8,235 bases of DNA from contig CAIMVB010000295.1 of assembly GCA_903844785.1 (NCBI GenBank), positions 1-8,235 of the forward strand. The letters are read 5' to 3'. This DNA comes from an uncultured Rhodospirillales bacterium. Its GTDB lineage: Bacteria; Pseudomonadota; Alphaproteobacteria; Acetobacterales; Acetobacteraceae. A program made the position numbers and the translations under genes. Of the stretch, positions 1-6,019 are shown in pieces. The first letter of the stretch is position 1. The number at the start of each line of letters is the position of its first letter. The notes under the pieces are model-generated. The model saw only the letters and a list, made by a program, of their open reading frames with translations, was not told the origin of the DNA and searched no databases.

Positions 1-973
1 CACTTTCCACCAGCGCATGGGCCTGAATGAGATTAGCCGCCGAGATCTTCCCCAGATTGCGTGTCATGGTGCTGCGCATCCGCCCGGCTTCAATCAGGCC
101 CGCAACCTCATTCAATAGCCGGTGCTGTTCGATCATGTCGGACGTATTGAACAGCGGCCGCGTGAACATCAGTTCCCAATGGATGGAAACCGATTTGCGC
201 ATCACATCGCGCGCATCCACCGGCGCCTGGCTTTCAATCAACAGAATGCGCCCTTGCGGTGCCACGGCATCCACCATCGCGGCCCAATTCTTCGCCGTGG
301 TATTGGCGGAATAGATCAGATTGGCGCCGCGCAAACCCAGCGCCTTCATCTGTGCGGCGATATCACCATGATGATCCACCACATGATGCGCGCCCAAATC
401 ACGGCACCATTGCGCCGTTTCTGGCCGAGACGCTGTTGCCACCACGGTCAAGCCAGTCACCGCGCGCGCAATCTGGATCACCATGGACCCAACGCCGCCT
501 GCGCCACCAATCACCAGCAGAGTCTGCCCCTGCCCGCCGCCCTGCGGCACGCCCAGACGATCAAACAAGCCTTCCCAGGCGGTAATCGCGGTCAGCGGCA
601 ATGCAGCGGCTTCGGCAAAGGTCAGGTTGCGCGGCTTGCGCCCAACAATGCGTTCATCCACCAGATGCAATTCGGCATTAGTGCCTGAACGATTGATCAC
701 GCCGGCATAAAACACCTCATCGCCCGGACGAAACAAGGAACATTCCGGCCCCACGGCGCGCACCACACCAGCGCCATCAAAGCCAAGAATACGTGGGCCC
801 TCATTGGGGTCATCGCGGCGGCGCACCTTGGTATCCACCGGGTTCACCGAAACCGCGTGGATTTCCACCAGCATATCACGCCCAGTCGGCGCGGCGGGTG
901 GCGGGATTTCCAGATCAACCAGCGCATCCGCCTGATCGATCGTCAAACATTTCCTGTAGCCAACCGCCTTCAT
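1..973 (-). CDS. Zinc-less medium-chain alcohol dehydrogenase / NADPH:quinone reductase family protein (3' end off the window)
   Basis: Open from an ATG at 973 to the left edge, giving 324 residues without a stop; family members are usually about 335-340 residues, so only a short C-terminal piece is missing. A well-placed AGGGGG (about 6 nt before the ATG) supports the start. The N-terminal GroES-like domain (about 1-125) carries the MDR landmarks SVNPVDTKVR (42-51) and LGFDGAGVV (63-71). The Rossmann domain follows with the nucleotide-binding loop GGAGGVGSM (156-164). There is no cysteine-rich structural-zinc loop and no catalytic Cys/His zinc set (Cys only at 9, 78 and 190). It therefore resembles the quinone oxidoreductase-like, NAD(P)H-dependent branch that is often named 'zinc-binding alcohol dehydrogenase family protein'. 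A cytosolic reductase of quinones or enones is likely; the substrate cannot be read from sequence. It lies 25 bp downstream of the YgjP-like gene on the same strand, probably in one transcript. Confidence 0.9.
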   Translation of the reverse strand, partial: MKAVGYRKCLTIDQADALVDLEIPPPAAPTGRDMLVEIHAVSVNPVDTKVRRRDDPNEGPRILGFDGAGVVRAVGPECSLFRPGDEVFYAGVINRSGTNAELHLVDERIVGRKPRNLTFAEAAALPLTAITAWEGLFDRLGVPQGGGQGQTLLVIGGAGGVGSMVIQIARAVTGLTVVATASRPETAQWCRDLGAHHVVDHHGDIAAQMKALGLRGANLIYSANTTAKNWAAMVDAVAPQGRILLIESQAPVDARDVMRKSVSIHWELMFTRPLFNTSDMIEQHRLLNEVAGLIEAGRMRSTMTRNLGKISAANLIQAHALVES

Positions 974-998
974 CGCAGCCCCCTGTTTCTCTCTCGCG

Positions 999-1718
999 TC
1001 AGCCAACACGCAGCAATCCTGGCCCTTCTTCGCGCAACCAGGCTTCCGCTTCATCGCGATGCGGCGCCAACGCCTTCACATGCGCCCAGAAGCGCGGTGA
1101 GTGATTAAGCTCACGCAAATGCGCGACCTCATGCGCCACCACATAATCCAGCACAGCATCCGGCGCCATCACCAGGCGCCAGGAAAAAGCGAGCGTGCCA
1201 TCCGGCGCGCAAGACCCCCAGCGGCTTTGCGTATCCTTCACGCGAATGGCCTTGATGGCGACACCCAATTTCGCGGCATGATCAGTCGCCAGAGGAATGA
1301 TGCGCCGTTTTGCCTCGGCCCGCAGAAAATCGCGCAAGCGACGCGGCAGAAATTCCGCGGCACCCGTCACGATGATAGCGCCGCTTTCCACAAAGGCGCC
1401 GCCACGCCGCGCAGGTTCATGCCGGACCGGATGTGGCACACCACCCAGCGGCACCTCTGCCCCATCGGTCAATACAACACTTGGCGCCAAGGCCTTCAGA
1501 CGATTCAGCACCCAGGCGGCGTGGGTGGTCAGCAATTCCAACCCGGCGCGACGGCTGGCACGCATCGGCAGCGTGACCACCACATCACCGGCGCGGGGAT
1601 CAATGCGCAGGCTGACCGCGCGCGCCCGCTGAGAGCGCCGCCAGCGCACCGGGCAAAGCTCCGGCGGACCCAAAAGGCCAGGGCGAAGCGGCACCATTTC
1701 CGAATCGGGCAAAGACAT
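999..1718 (-). CDS. YgjP-like (DUF45/M48-type) zinc metallohydrolase
   Basis: 239 residues. The C-terminal part shows the DUF45/YgjP signature: QSRWGSC (164-170), then HEVAH at 196-200 (an HExxH zinc site with catalytic Glu197), and NHSPRFW at 205-211, where His206 is the probable third zinc ligand. The N-terminal third (RSQRARAVSLRI, then a GDVVVTLP strand) also matches the family. Annotated as a metal-dependent hydrolase or predicted peptidase of the SprT-like fold; the cellular substrate is not settled, and from memory E. coli YgjP has been linked to nucleotide hydrolysis. No signal peptide is seen, so it is probably cytosolic. The ATG at 1718 has no clear Shine-Dalgarno; an in-frame Met at residue 8 is an equally weak alternative. 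It is divergent from the EamA-type permease across a 75-bp gap and followed by the MDR reductase gene. Confidence 0.88.
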   Translation of the reverse strand: MSLPDSEMVPLRPGLLGPPELCPVRWRRSQRARAVSLRIDPRAGDVVVTLPMRASRRAGLELLTTHAAWVLNRLKALAPSVVLTDGAEVPLGGVPHPVRHEPARRGGAFVESGAIIVTGAAEFLPRRLRDFLRAEAKRRIIPLATDHAAKLGVAIKAIRVKDTQSRWGSCAPDGTLAFSWRLVMAPDAVLDYVVAHEVAHLRELNHSPRFWAHVKALAPHRDEAEAWLREEGPGLLRVG

Positions 1719-1793
1719 CGCCGCACCATGCCGTCAAGCCCATGCAATTTTCAACCGCTTGACACTTGGGCGCTTTCGCGCGCGAGTGTCACC
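1719..1793. promoter_or_regulatory. Divergent intergenic region (YgjP-like / EamA-type permease)
   Basis: This 75-bp gap separates two divergent genes and so must hold promoters for both unless transcription enters from outside. On the plus strand there is a perfect TTGACA at 1759-1764. No good -10 hexamer lies 16-18 bp downstream, and a start at the usual distance would fall almost on the permease ATG at 1794, which would make the message nearly leaderless. On the minus strand TTGAAA and TTGACG occur without convincing -10 partners. The promoter assignment is weak. Confidence 0.25.
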
Positions 1794-2681
1794 ATGCGTT
1801 TCGCCCTCAGCGCCATCCTGCCTCTTTTGCTGCTTGGAACCATTTGGGGTGCCACACCAATTTTCGTGAAGACATTGGGTGGCATGGGTTGGCCGCCGCT
1901 CATGATCGCGCTTGGCGCTTCAGGCTTCAGCACCATCACCTTGCTGTGCGTTTGCTTCGCGCGGCGCGAAATGCCACCGCTGAAACGCCCGCATCTGATC
2001 CATTATGGCGTATCGGGCCTGACAGGATTGGTGCTGTCCAATCTTTGTGGCTTCACAAGTTTGCAGCATATTCCAGCAGGGTTCTTTTCCTTGCTGATCC
2101 CACTTTCCCCCATGCTGACGGTGCTGGGTGCCATGGCACTGCGGATGGAAAGCGTTTCCTGGCGGCGCATCGGCGGCAGCGTGCTTGGCCTGGTCGGCAT
2201 CGGCCTTGCCATGGCGCCTGGTGCCGCGCTGCCAGACCCGAAGGCGCTGCCCTGGGCCTTACTCGCGGCGCTGACGCCGGTTTGGTATGCGGCGGCGAAT
2301 ATCGCGGGCGTTAAGCTTGCGCCACGCGGTGCCGCACCCCTGGCGCTTGCCGCCGGCACTTGCGGCGCGGCGGCGCTGATCATGGCCGTGATCGCACTCG
2401 CCACCGGGCAAATCCGCGCCGTGGCTTGGGCAGGCCTGCCCATTACCATGACGCAAGGCGTGCTACTGGCACTGGCGTATTTGATCTATTTCCGCTCACT
2501 CGCGACCCAGGGCGGCGTGGTGACATCGCAGGTTGGCTATATCGTCACCATCACCGGCCTGATCTGGGGCTTTGCGATTTTTGGCGAAGTGCCGGGCTGG
2601 CTGACGATCCCTGCCGCCGCCTTGGTATTTGCCGGGCTCGCGCTGGTGACGCTGCCCGGCAAGAAAAAGCTCAGCCAATAA
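1794..2681 (+). CDS. EamA/DMT-superfamily permease
   Basis: 295 residues from the ATG at 1794. The frame is open far upstream, but that extension is antisense to the YgjP-like gene and reads as Arg/His/Gln-rich shadow sequence, while hydrophobic membrane protein begins exactly at MRFALSAILP. The protein is almost all apolar and consistent with ten helices in two EamA repeats. The first (about 5-140) opens with LLLGTIWGATPIFVK, typical of DMT exporters, and contains FFSLLIPLSPMLTVLGAMAL, the helix pair usually seen near the repeat end. The second (about 152-288) contains TPVWYAAANI and ends before a basic tail, GKKKLSQ. The length is normal for the family. A role as an inner-membrane exporter of metabolites or amino acids is the usual annotation; the substrate is not predictable. 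A weak GAG Shine-Dalgarno sits 7 nt before the ATG. It is the only plus-strand gene here, and its last 11 bp overlap the convergent cupin gene. Confidence 0.92.
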   Translation: MRFALSAILPLLLLGTIWGATPIFVKTLGGMGWPPLMIALGASGFSTITLLCVCFARREMPPLKRPHLIHYGVSGLTGLVLSNLCGFTSLQHIPAGFFSLLIPLSPMLTVLGAMALRMESVSWRRIGGSVLGLVGIGLAMAPGAALPDPKALPWALLAALTPVWYAAANIAGVKLAPRGAAPLALAAGTCGAAALIMAVIALATGQIRAVAWAGLPITMTQGVLLALAYLIYFRSLATQGGVVTSQVGYIVTITGLIWGFAIFGEVPGWLTIPAAALVFAGLALVTLPGKKKLSQ

Positions 2682-2691
2682 GGTGCTTGAG
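2661..2691 (-). terminator. Candidate intrinsic terminator of the aldolase-cupin unit
   Basis: Read on the minus strand, CTCAAGC (2691-2685) pairs with GCTGAG (2675-2670) around a 9-nt loop with one bulged A, and is followed directly by the T-rich tract CTTTTTCTT (2669-2661). The cupin stop codon (2673-2671) lies in the 3' arm. On the plus strand the same T tract is the AAG/AAA-rich end of the permease gene, so the terminator would sit inside the convergent gene. The stem is short, so this is moderate evidence only. Confidence 0.4.
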
Positions 2692-2985
2692 TTCCGTTTC
2701 CACAAAGGAAAGCGGCGCGCTACCCGCATTGACGACATTATGTTCAACGCCCGCCATGCGCGCATAAGGCACACCCGCCTTCAGCGTGGCGGTTGCGGTT
2801 TCGCCACCCGGCAATTCCAATAACAGCGTGCCATCCGTGACCGGCACCACCACATAAGCCATGCCGTGGCGATGCCAGCCGGTTTCCGCCCCTGCTTCGA
2901 AATCCCAGCGCGTGACGCGCACATGCGCGTCATCAATTTCCACCGTGGCGGTGGCCGGGGCACGGCAGCGGAGCGGTTCCTTCAT
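2671..2985 (-). CDS. Small single-domain cupin protein
   Basis: 104 residues from the ATG at 2985, beginning MKEPLRCRAP. The frame is open further upstream, but that part overlaps the end of the aldolase gene and is low-complexity Arg/Pro, so the inner Met is preferred. It lies 4 bp after the aldolase stop, which indicates translational coupling. One cupin beta-barrel is visible: GWHRHGMAYVVVPVTDG (36-52) gives the first conserved motif with His38 and His40 as metal ligands, and VEHNVVNAG (80-88) gives the second with His82. Tyr44 stands where many cupins have Glu or Gln. Small cupins act as isomerases, dioxygenases or sugar-acid binding proteins; nothing here selects one. The pairing with a DapA-type aldolase suggests a role in the same pathway, for example on a sugar acid or keto acid, but this is inference. 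Cytosolic, with no signal peptide. Confidence 0.85.
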   Translation of the reverse strand: MKEPLRCRAPATATVEIDDAHVRVTRWDFEAGAETGWHRHGMAYVVVPVTDGTLLLELPGGETATATLKAGVPYARMAGVEHNVVNAGSAPLSFVETELKHLIG

Positions 2986-2989
2986 CGGC

Positions 2990-3928
2990 CTATTCCGCCG
3001 CCTTGGCGGGGGAAAGCCCCGGCAGCGGCAGCGCACCCGCAGCACCCCAAGCCGCCCATACCGCGTCAGCCTGCGCGGCATTCAGCGGCAGATGCGGCGG
3101 GCGAATGGTGCGCCAGCCGGCATCACCCGTGCTGCGCGCAATAATCTCACGCAGGCCAGGGATCAGCGGCACGGATGTCGCGGCCTTGCGGGTCGCGTTC
3201 AGCACGGCTTGCGCTGCATCCGCTTCTGGCCCGGTGCGCTTCGCGTAAACAATGCCGCCCCAATGGGAATTACCGTTGGAAGCGGCAGTGATGCAGCCCG
3301 CGCCACCTTCGGCCAGGATCCGTTGCAGGAATTCATCGCTGCCGGAATAAACCTCAAACCCATCCTTGGCGAAGGCCTGCACCATGGCTTGCATATTGGC
3401 GTAATCGCCCGAGGAATCCTTCACACCCTTGATGGTGCCAGGGAAAGCCTTGATCAGGCGTTCCAGCAGCGAAAGGCTGAACGGCACCGCAGATTGCTGC
3501 GGGAAGTGATACAGATACACCTTCACCCCGCCGCCAATGCGGTTCAGCGCTTCCGAGAAATAGGCGAACAGCCCATCATCCGAAGGGCCCTTGTAGTAGA
3601 AGGGCGGCAGCATCAACACGCCGGGGCAGCCGGCATCGCGCGCATGCTTGGTCAGTTCCACGCTATCCATCAGGCTGGCGCAGCCTGTGCCCGGCATCAT
3701 CCGCGCCGCCGGAATGCCGCGCGCAATCAGCCCTTCCAGAATGGCCTTGCGTTCATGCAGGCCGAAGGAATTCGCCTCACCTGTCGTGCCCAATACGCCA
3801 AGCCCGGTGCAGCCATTGGCCAGCAGCCATTTCGCATGCGCCGCCATGCGGTCCAGATCAGGGGTCAGATCAGGCTTCATCGCCGTCAGCACTGCGGCAT
3901 TCACGCCGCCATAAATCGCGTCTTTCAT
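2990..3928 (-). CDS. DapA/N-acetylneuraminate lyase superfamily aldolase or dehydratase (probably not true DapA)
   Basis: 312 residues, the usual size for this TIM-barrel class I aldolase family. Landmarks: GVNAAVLTAM (8-17); GTTGE (47-51), the pyruvate-carboxylate loop; Tyr140 in YHFP (140-143), at the place of the proton-relay Tyr of the usual YNxP motif; and Lys170 in IKGVKDSSGD, the Schiff-base lysine. The family condenses or cleaves pyruvate or related 2-keto acids. In true dihydrodipicolinate synthase an Arg follows the YNxP motif (YNVPxRT type) and binds the second substrate's carboxylate; here the stretch is YHFPQQSAV with no Arg. A sugar-acid or hydroxy-keto-acid lyase or dehydratase is therefore more likely than lysine synthesis. 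The start at 3928 is chosen because AAGGA (3941-3937) sits 8 nt upstream. An in-frame Met at 3937 has its Shine-Dalgarno touching it, and the further extension to 4012 crosses the preceding gene's stop. The cupin gene follows directly. Confidence 0.9.
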   Translation of the reverse strand: MKDAIYGGVNAAVLTAMKPDLTPDLDRMAAHAKWLLANGCTGLGVLGTTGEANSFGLHERKAILEGLIARGIPAARMMPGTGCASLMDSVELTKHARDAGCPGVLMLPPFYYKGPSDDGLFAYFSEALNRIGGGVKVYLYHFPQQSAVPFSLSLLERLIKAFPGTIKGVKDSSGDYANMQAMVQAFAKDGFEVYSGSDEFLQRILAEGGAGCITAASNGNSHWGGIVYAKRTGPEADAAQAVLNATRKAATSVPLIPGLREIIARSTGDAGWRTIRPPHLPLNAAQADAVWAAWGAAGALPLPGLSPAKAAE

Positions 3929-3936
3929 CAGGGGCA

Positions 3937-3941
3937 TCCTT
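3937..3941 (-). promoter_or_regulatory. Ribosome binding site deciding the aldolase start
   Basis: AAGGA on the minus strand, 8 nt before the ATG at 3928. It abuts the alternative ATG at 3937 with no spacer, so it selects the inner start. Confidence 0.6.
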
Positions 3942-3960
3942 GCTAGGCCTGGGGCATCTT

Positions 3961-3983
3961 CGTCGCGCGGATAGCGCGCGACG
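3961..3983 (-). other. Strong hairpin in the leader of the aldolase gene
   Basis: CGTCGCGCG (3961-3969) and CGCGCGACG (3975-3983) form a perfect 9-bp stem around a 5-nt loop. On the minus strand it lies just after the UPF0260 stop and about 33 nt before the aldolase start codon. No T tract follows, so it is not a typical intrinsic terminator. It could be a factor-dependent terminator, a message-stabilising hairpin or a regulator-binding inverted repeat. Confidence 0.6.
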
Positions 3984-4015
3984 TCAATCATGCGGATAGC
4001 GCGCCGCGTCAATCA
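3967..4015. repeat. 25-bp tandem duplication at the end of the UPF0260 gene
   Basis: Two 24-bp copies, 3967-3990 and 3992-4015, separated by one T, agree at 22 of 24 positions; both start GCGGATAGCGCGC and end CGTCAATCA. The two mismatches are adjacent, at positions 14-15 of the unit. The right copy contains the UPF0260 stop codon (4011-4009), so the duplicated unit includes the gene's last bases. The left copy makes up the loop and the 3' plus-strand arm of the neighbouring hairpin. Probably a local slippage duplication. Confidence 0.7.
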
Positions 4016-4479
4016 GGGCGCTTGGACTTCCGCGGCATCATCCCTGGCCAGCGCACCACGTGATCTTCCAGCGCGCCCGCCTGGCGTTCATCAACCGCGC
4101 GCCCGCGCACGGAAACCCCCGCGCGATGTACGGTTTCTGGATCACCAGAGACCAGCGGGTGCCACCAGGCCAAATCCCGCCCTTCCGCCACCATCCGATA
4201 AGCGCAACTCGGCGGCAGCCAATCAATGGCGGCGAGCTTCTTTGGCGTGAGCTTCACGCAATCCGGCACGCGCTTCTTGCGCCCCGCGTAATCCGAACAT
4301 TGGCAACTATGTAAATCCAACAACCGGCACGCCACTTCCGTATAGGCCAGCGCATCGGTTTCCTCATCGCGCAGCTTATGCAGGCAGCAGCGCCCGCAGC
4401 CATCGCACAGGCTTTCCCATTCTGCCCGAGACATCTCGGTCAGGGTTTTACTTTTCCAGAAGGGTGTTTTTTTTGTCAC
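4009..4479 (-). CDS. UPF0260 (YcgN-type) cysteine-cluster protein
   Basis: 156 residues. The N-terminal region has the family core: PFWKSKTL (6-13), [20 protein letters not shown] (15-34) with the CxxCxxCC cluster at Cys25, 28, 31 and 32, then VACRLLD with Cys51, CQCSDYAGR with Cys59 and Cys61, PDC with Cys74 and SCAYR with Cys92. Families with CxxCxxCC are described as zinc- or iron-chelating; the biochemical function is unknown. The start is a GTG at 4479. I prefer it over the ATG at codon 16 because the conserved FWKSKTL segment lies between them. Codons 2-5 contain a run of eight A on the coding strand, unusual in this GC-rich setting. The only Shine-Dalgarno-like AAGGG overlaps the SYLF gene's stop and is about 15 nt away, so coupling to the SYLF gene 18 bp upstream is likely. 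Cytosolic. Confidence 0.88.
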   Translation of the reverse strand: MTKKTPFWKSKTLTEMSRAEWESLCDGCGRCCLHKLRDEETDALAYTEVACRLLDLHSCQCSDYAGRKKRVPDCVKLTPKKLAAIDWLPPSCAYRMVAEGRDLAWWHPLVSGDPETVHRAGVSVRGRAVDERQAGALEDHVVRWPGMMPRKSKRPD

Positions 4480-4497
4480 GCAGTAGCAATAACGCCC

Positions 4498-5298
4498 TTA
4501 GCGCCGATTGGCCGGCGGCGGCGCCAGGCTTTCCGTCTGCACACGCCCAGTGCCAGCACTGCCGGAAGAAGTGCCGCCCGAAGGTGCCGGCGCGGCGGAA
4601 CTGCCTCCACCACTGCCAGGCGCACCCAAGCGCATCAGCGCGCCACGCAGCGGGTCGCTGCCCGGGTTATGCGCTTCCATCGCCACCACCACCTGCCGCG
4701 CCGCCATCTCGCGCCCGAAATAGGCGCGCATCTTATCGCTATCGGCCGAAAGCAGCGCCCCCTCCAGCGTGATGCCCGCGAACAGACCGCGCGTCCTGGC
4801 AATGGTGACAATATCCGCCCCCACCGCCGCTGTGGTCGCGCCTTCAATGCTGCGCCCGAGTGTGGCGAAAGCCACGCCCGCTTCAGCGCCGAATTTGAAT
4901 TGGCTATCCAGCATGGCATTCAGCCCCTTCTGGGTCATGATCAGCATGACCACCTGGGCATCCTGCAAGCCGGCCTGAAAACCCAGGCTGCCGCTTACCA
5001 GATTGTAGAAGGCGGGGGATGACCAGGAACCACCGCCATCACGGGCGGCCAGCACACAGTCACCAAATTGACCCCCCACGATGAAGCCAGCGCGGAACAC
5101 GCGTGGGCAGATCATGACCCCCTTGGCATTGCGGAGCAGCGCCTTGGCATCCCCGGTATTATCGGCCGGCCCCATCATTTCCTGAAGCGTGAGCGTGGCG
5201 CGATCCACCAATGCCTGTTCGTCGGCCTGGGCGCGGACGCTGCCCGAAAAGCCAAACATGGCAAGGAGTAAGGCGCTGAAAAGCATGATAGGGCGCAT
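4498..5298 (-). CDS. Exported SYLF-domain (Ysc84-like) lipid-binding protein
   Basis: 266 residues from the ATG at 5298. GGGAA lies 9 nt upstream of it, whereas the in-frame ATG at 5307 touches that element and the longer open frame to 5418 enters the neighbouring gene. Residues 1-25 form a signal peptide: hydrophobic core PIMLFSALLLAMFGFSG, then SVRAQA with probable cleavage near Ala25. Residues about 30-215 match the SYLF/DUF500 family seen in bacterial exported proteins: DAKALLRNAKGVMICPRV (50-67), GFIVGGQFGDCVL (71-83), SWSSPAFYNLVSGSLGFQ (91-108), DAQVVMLIMTQKGLNAML (113-130) and GADIVTIARTRGLFAGITLE (160-179). The family is linked to phosphoinositide or lipid binding in eukaryotes; the bacterial role is not established, and a periplasmic location is inferred. 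Residues 226-266 are Gly/Ser/Ala/Pro-rich and look disordered. The gene is followed by the UPF0260 gene after 18 bp. Confidence 0.9.
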   Translation of the reverse strand: MRPIMLFSALLLAMFGFSGSVRAQADEQALVDRATLTLQEMMGPADNTGDAKALLRNAKGVMICPRVFRAGFIVGGQFGDCVLAARDGGGSWSSPAFYNLVSGSLGFQAGLQDAQVVMLIMTQKGLNAMLDSQFKFGAEAGVAFATLGRSIEGATTAAVGADIVTIARTRGLFAGITLEGALLSADSDKMRAYFGREMAARQVVVAMEAHNPGSDPLRGALMRLGAPGSGGGSSAAPAPSGGTSSGSAGTGRVQTESLAPPPANRR

Positions 5299-5330
5299 GA
5301 AAATCATTTCCCAAGCCGTTGTTTCACTTG

Positions 5331-5336
5331 ATTCTA
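5331..5336 (-). promoter_or_regulatory. Candidate -10 box for the SYLF gene
   Basis: TAGAAT on the minus strand (one mismatch to TATAAT) in the 82-bp gap between the phosphatase stop and the SYLF start, about 32 bp before the start codon. The hexamer 17 bp upstream is a poor -35, so the call rests on the -10 and its position. Confidence 0.35.
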
Positions 5337-5380
5337 CACCAAGGCTTCGCGCCGGGGAAAGGGTTTCTTTAAGGCAAGTT

Positions 5381-6019
5381 TCAGCTTTCCAACACTGGCG
5401 GCGTCCAGGGTTCCTCATTTACCGCCGAAACGCGCCAATCCAGCCCATGCTTTTCAATCCGCGTCAGCGATAGATTCTTGATGCTGAAAATCAAAGCCTG
5501 ATCGGGCGAAAGCCCCATGGCATGCGCAAGCGCGGCGCGGATAGACCCGCCATGCGCCACAATCACAATATCCTGGCCTTCCAACAGCGTCGCCAGGCGT
5601 TCCAGCACCCCGGCTACGCGCGCCTGAACCTCCCGGAAGCTTTCGCCGCCCGGCGGGTGTTCTTCGCCCGCATGGGGCCAGAAGGGATGCGCCGGGCGCG
5701 TCAGCAGCGCGGGCAGAGCTTCATGCGGAATACCCTGCCATTCGCCCAAATGCTGTTCGGCAAAATCCGGCTCCGCTTCCAAATCCGCCGCGGGATAGCC
5801 CGCCGCAAACACCGCCGCAGCAGTGGCGCGGGTGCGGGACAGGTTGGTCACAAACCACCGCGCCGGCTGCGGCAGGCGCCCGGCCAACCAGCGATAGGAT
5901 GCGGCTTCTTCCTGAAGTGCCAGATCGCACAACCCCACATCCATGCTGCCATAAAGCACCGCGCGGGCTGAAGGTTCCACCAGCGCATGCCGCACCAGAA
6001 AGAAGCGCGTCGGCGTCAC
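5381..6019 (-). CDS. Histidine phosphatase (phosphoglycerate mutase-like) family protein
   Basis: 212 residues, the usual length for small members. The catalytic motif FFLVRHALVE (6-15) holds the phospho-accepting His11 in an RHA variant of the common RHG. Arg62 in SRTRATA, Glu88 in FAEQHLGEW and His156 in VIVAHGGSI complete the usual phosphate pocket. Members dephosphorylate small phosphorylated metabolites such as alpha-ribazole-5'-phosphate or phosphosugars; the substrate here cannot be named. No signal peptide, so cytosolic. The start is a GTG at 6019 whose GTGA overlaps the DUF2237 stop. It is needed because the RHA motif begins at residue 10 and no in-frame ATG precedes it. The gene is the last member of the pckA-DUF2237-phosphatase unit. 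Confidence 0.9.
   Translation of the reverse strand: MTPTRFFLVRHALVEPSARAVLYGSMDVGLCDLALQEEAASYRWLAGRLPQPARWFVTNLSRTRATAAAVFAAGYPAADLEAEPDFAEQHLGEWQGIPHEALPALLTRPAHPFWPHAGEEHPPGGESFREVQARVAGVLERLATLLEGQDIVIVAHGGSIRAALAHAMGLSPDQALIFSIKNLSLTRIEKHGLDWRVSAVNEEPWTPPVLES

Noticed and set aside
122..688. A 188-codon plus-strand open frame opposite the MDR reductase
   Set aside because: Antisense shadow of a well-supported gene; His/Arg-rich with no motif.
1759..1764. Perfect TTGACA as a firm -35 for the permease
   Set aside because: No matching -10 at proper spacing; kept only as part of the low-confidence intergenic entry.
1101..1793. A 231-residue N-terminal extension of the EamA-type permease
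   Set aside because: It is antisense to the YgjP-like gene, contains no hydrophobic helices and is basic low-quality sequence. The family N-terminus starts exactly at the ATG at 1794.
2861..3946. A 361-codon plus-strand open frame opposite the DapA-like gene
   Set aside because: Exactly antisense to a gene with clear family motifs. Its translation is rich in Arg, His and Gln with no recognisable domain, as expected from shadow frames in GC-rich DNA.
3929..4012. A 28-residue N-terminal extension of the DapA-like protein (IDVARYP-type peptide)
   Set aside because: It crosses the upstream gene's stop and the tandem duplication, and a good Shine-Dalgarno serves the ATG at 3928. The peptide looks protein-like, so ortholog alignment would settle it.
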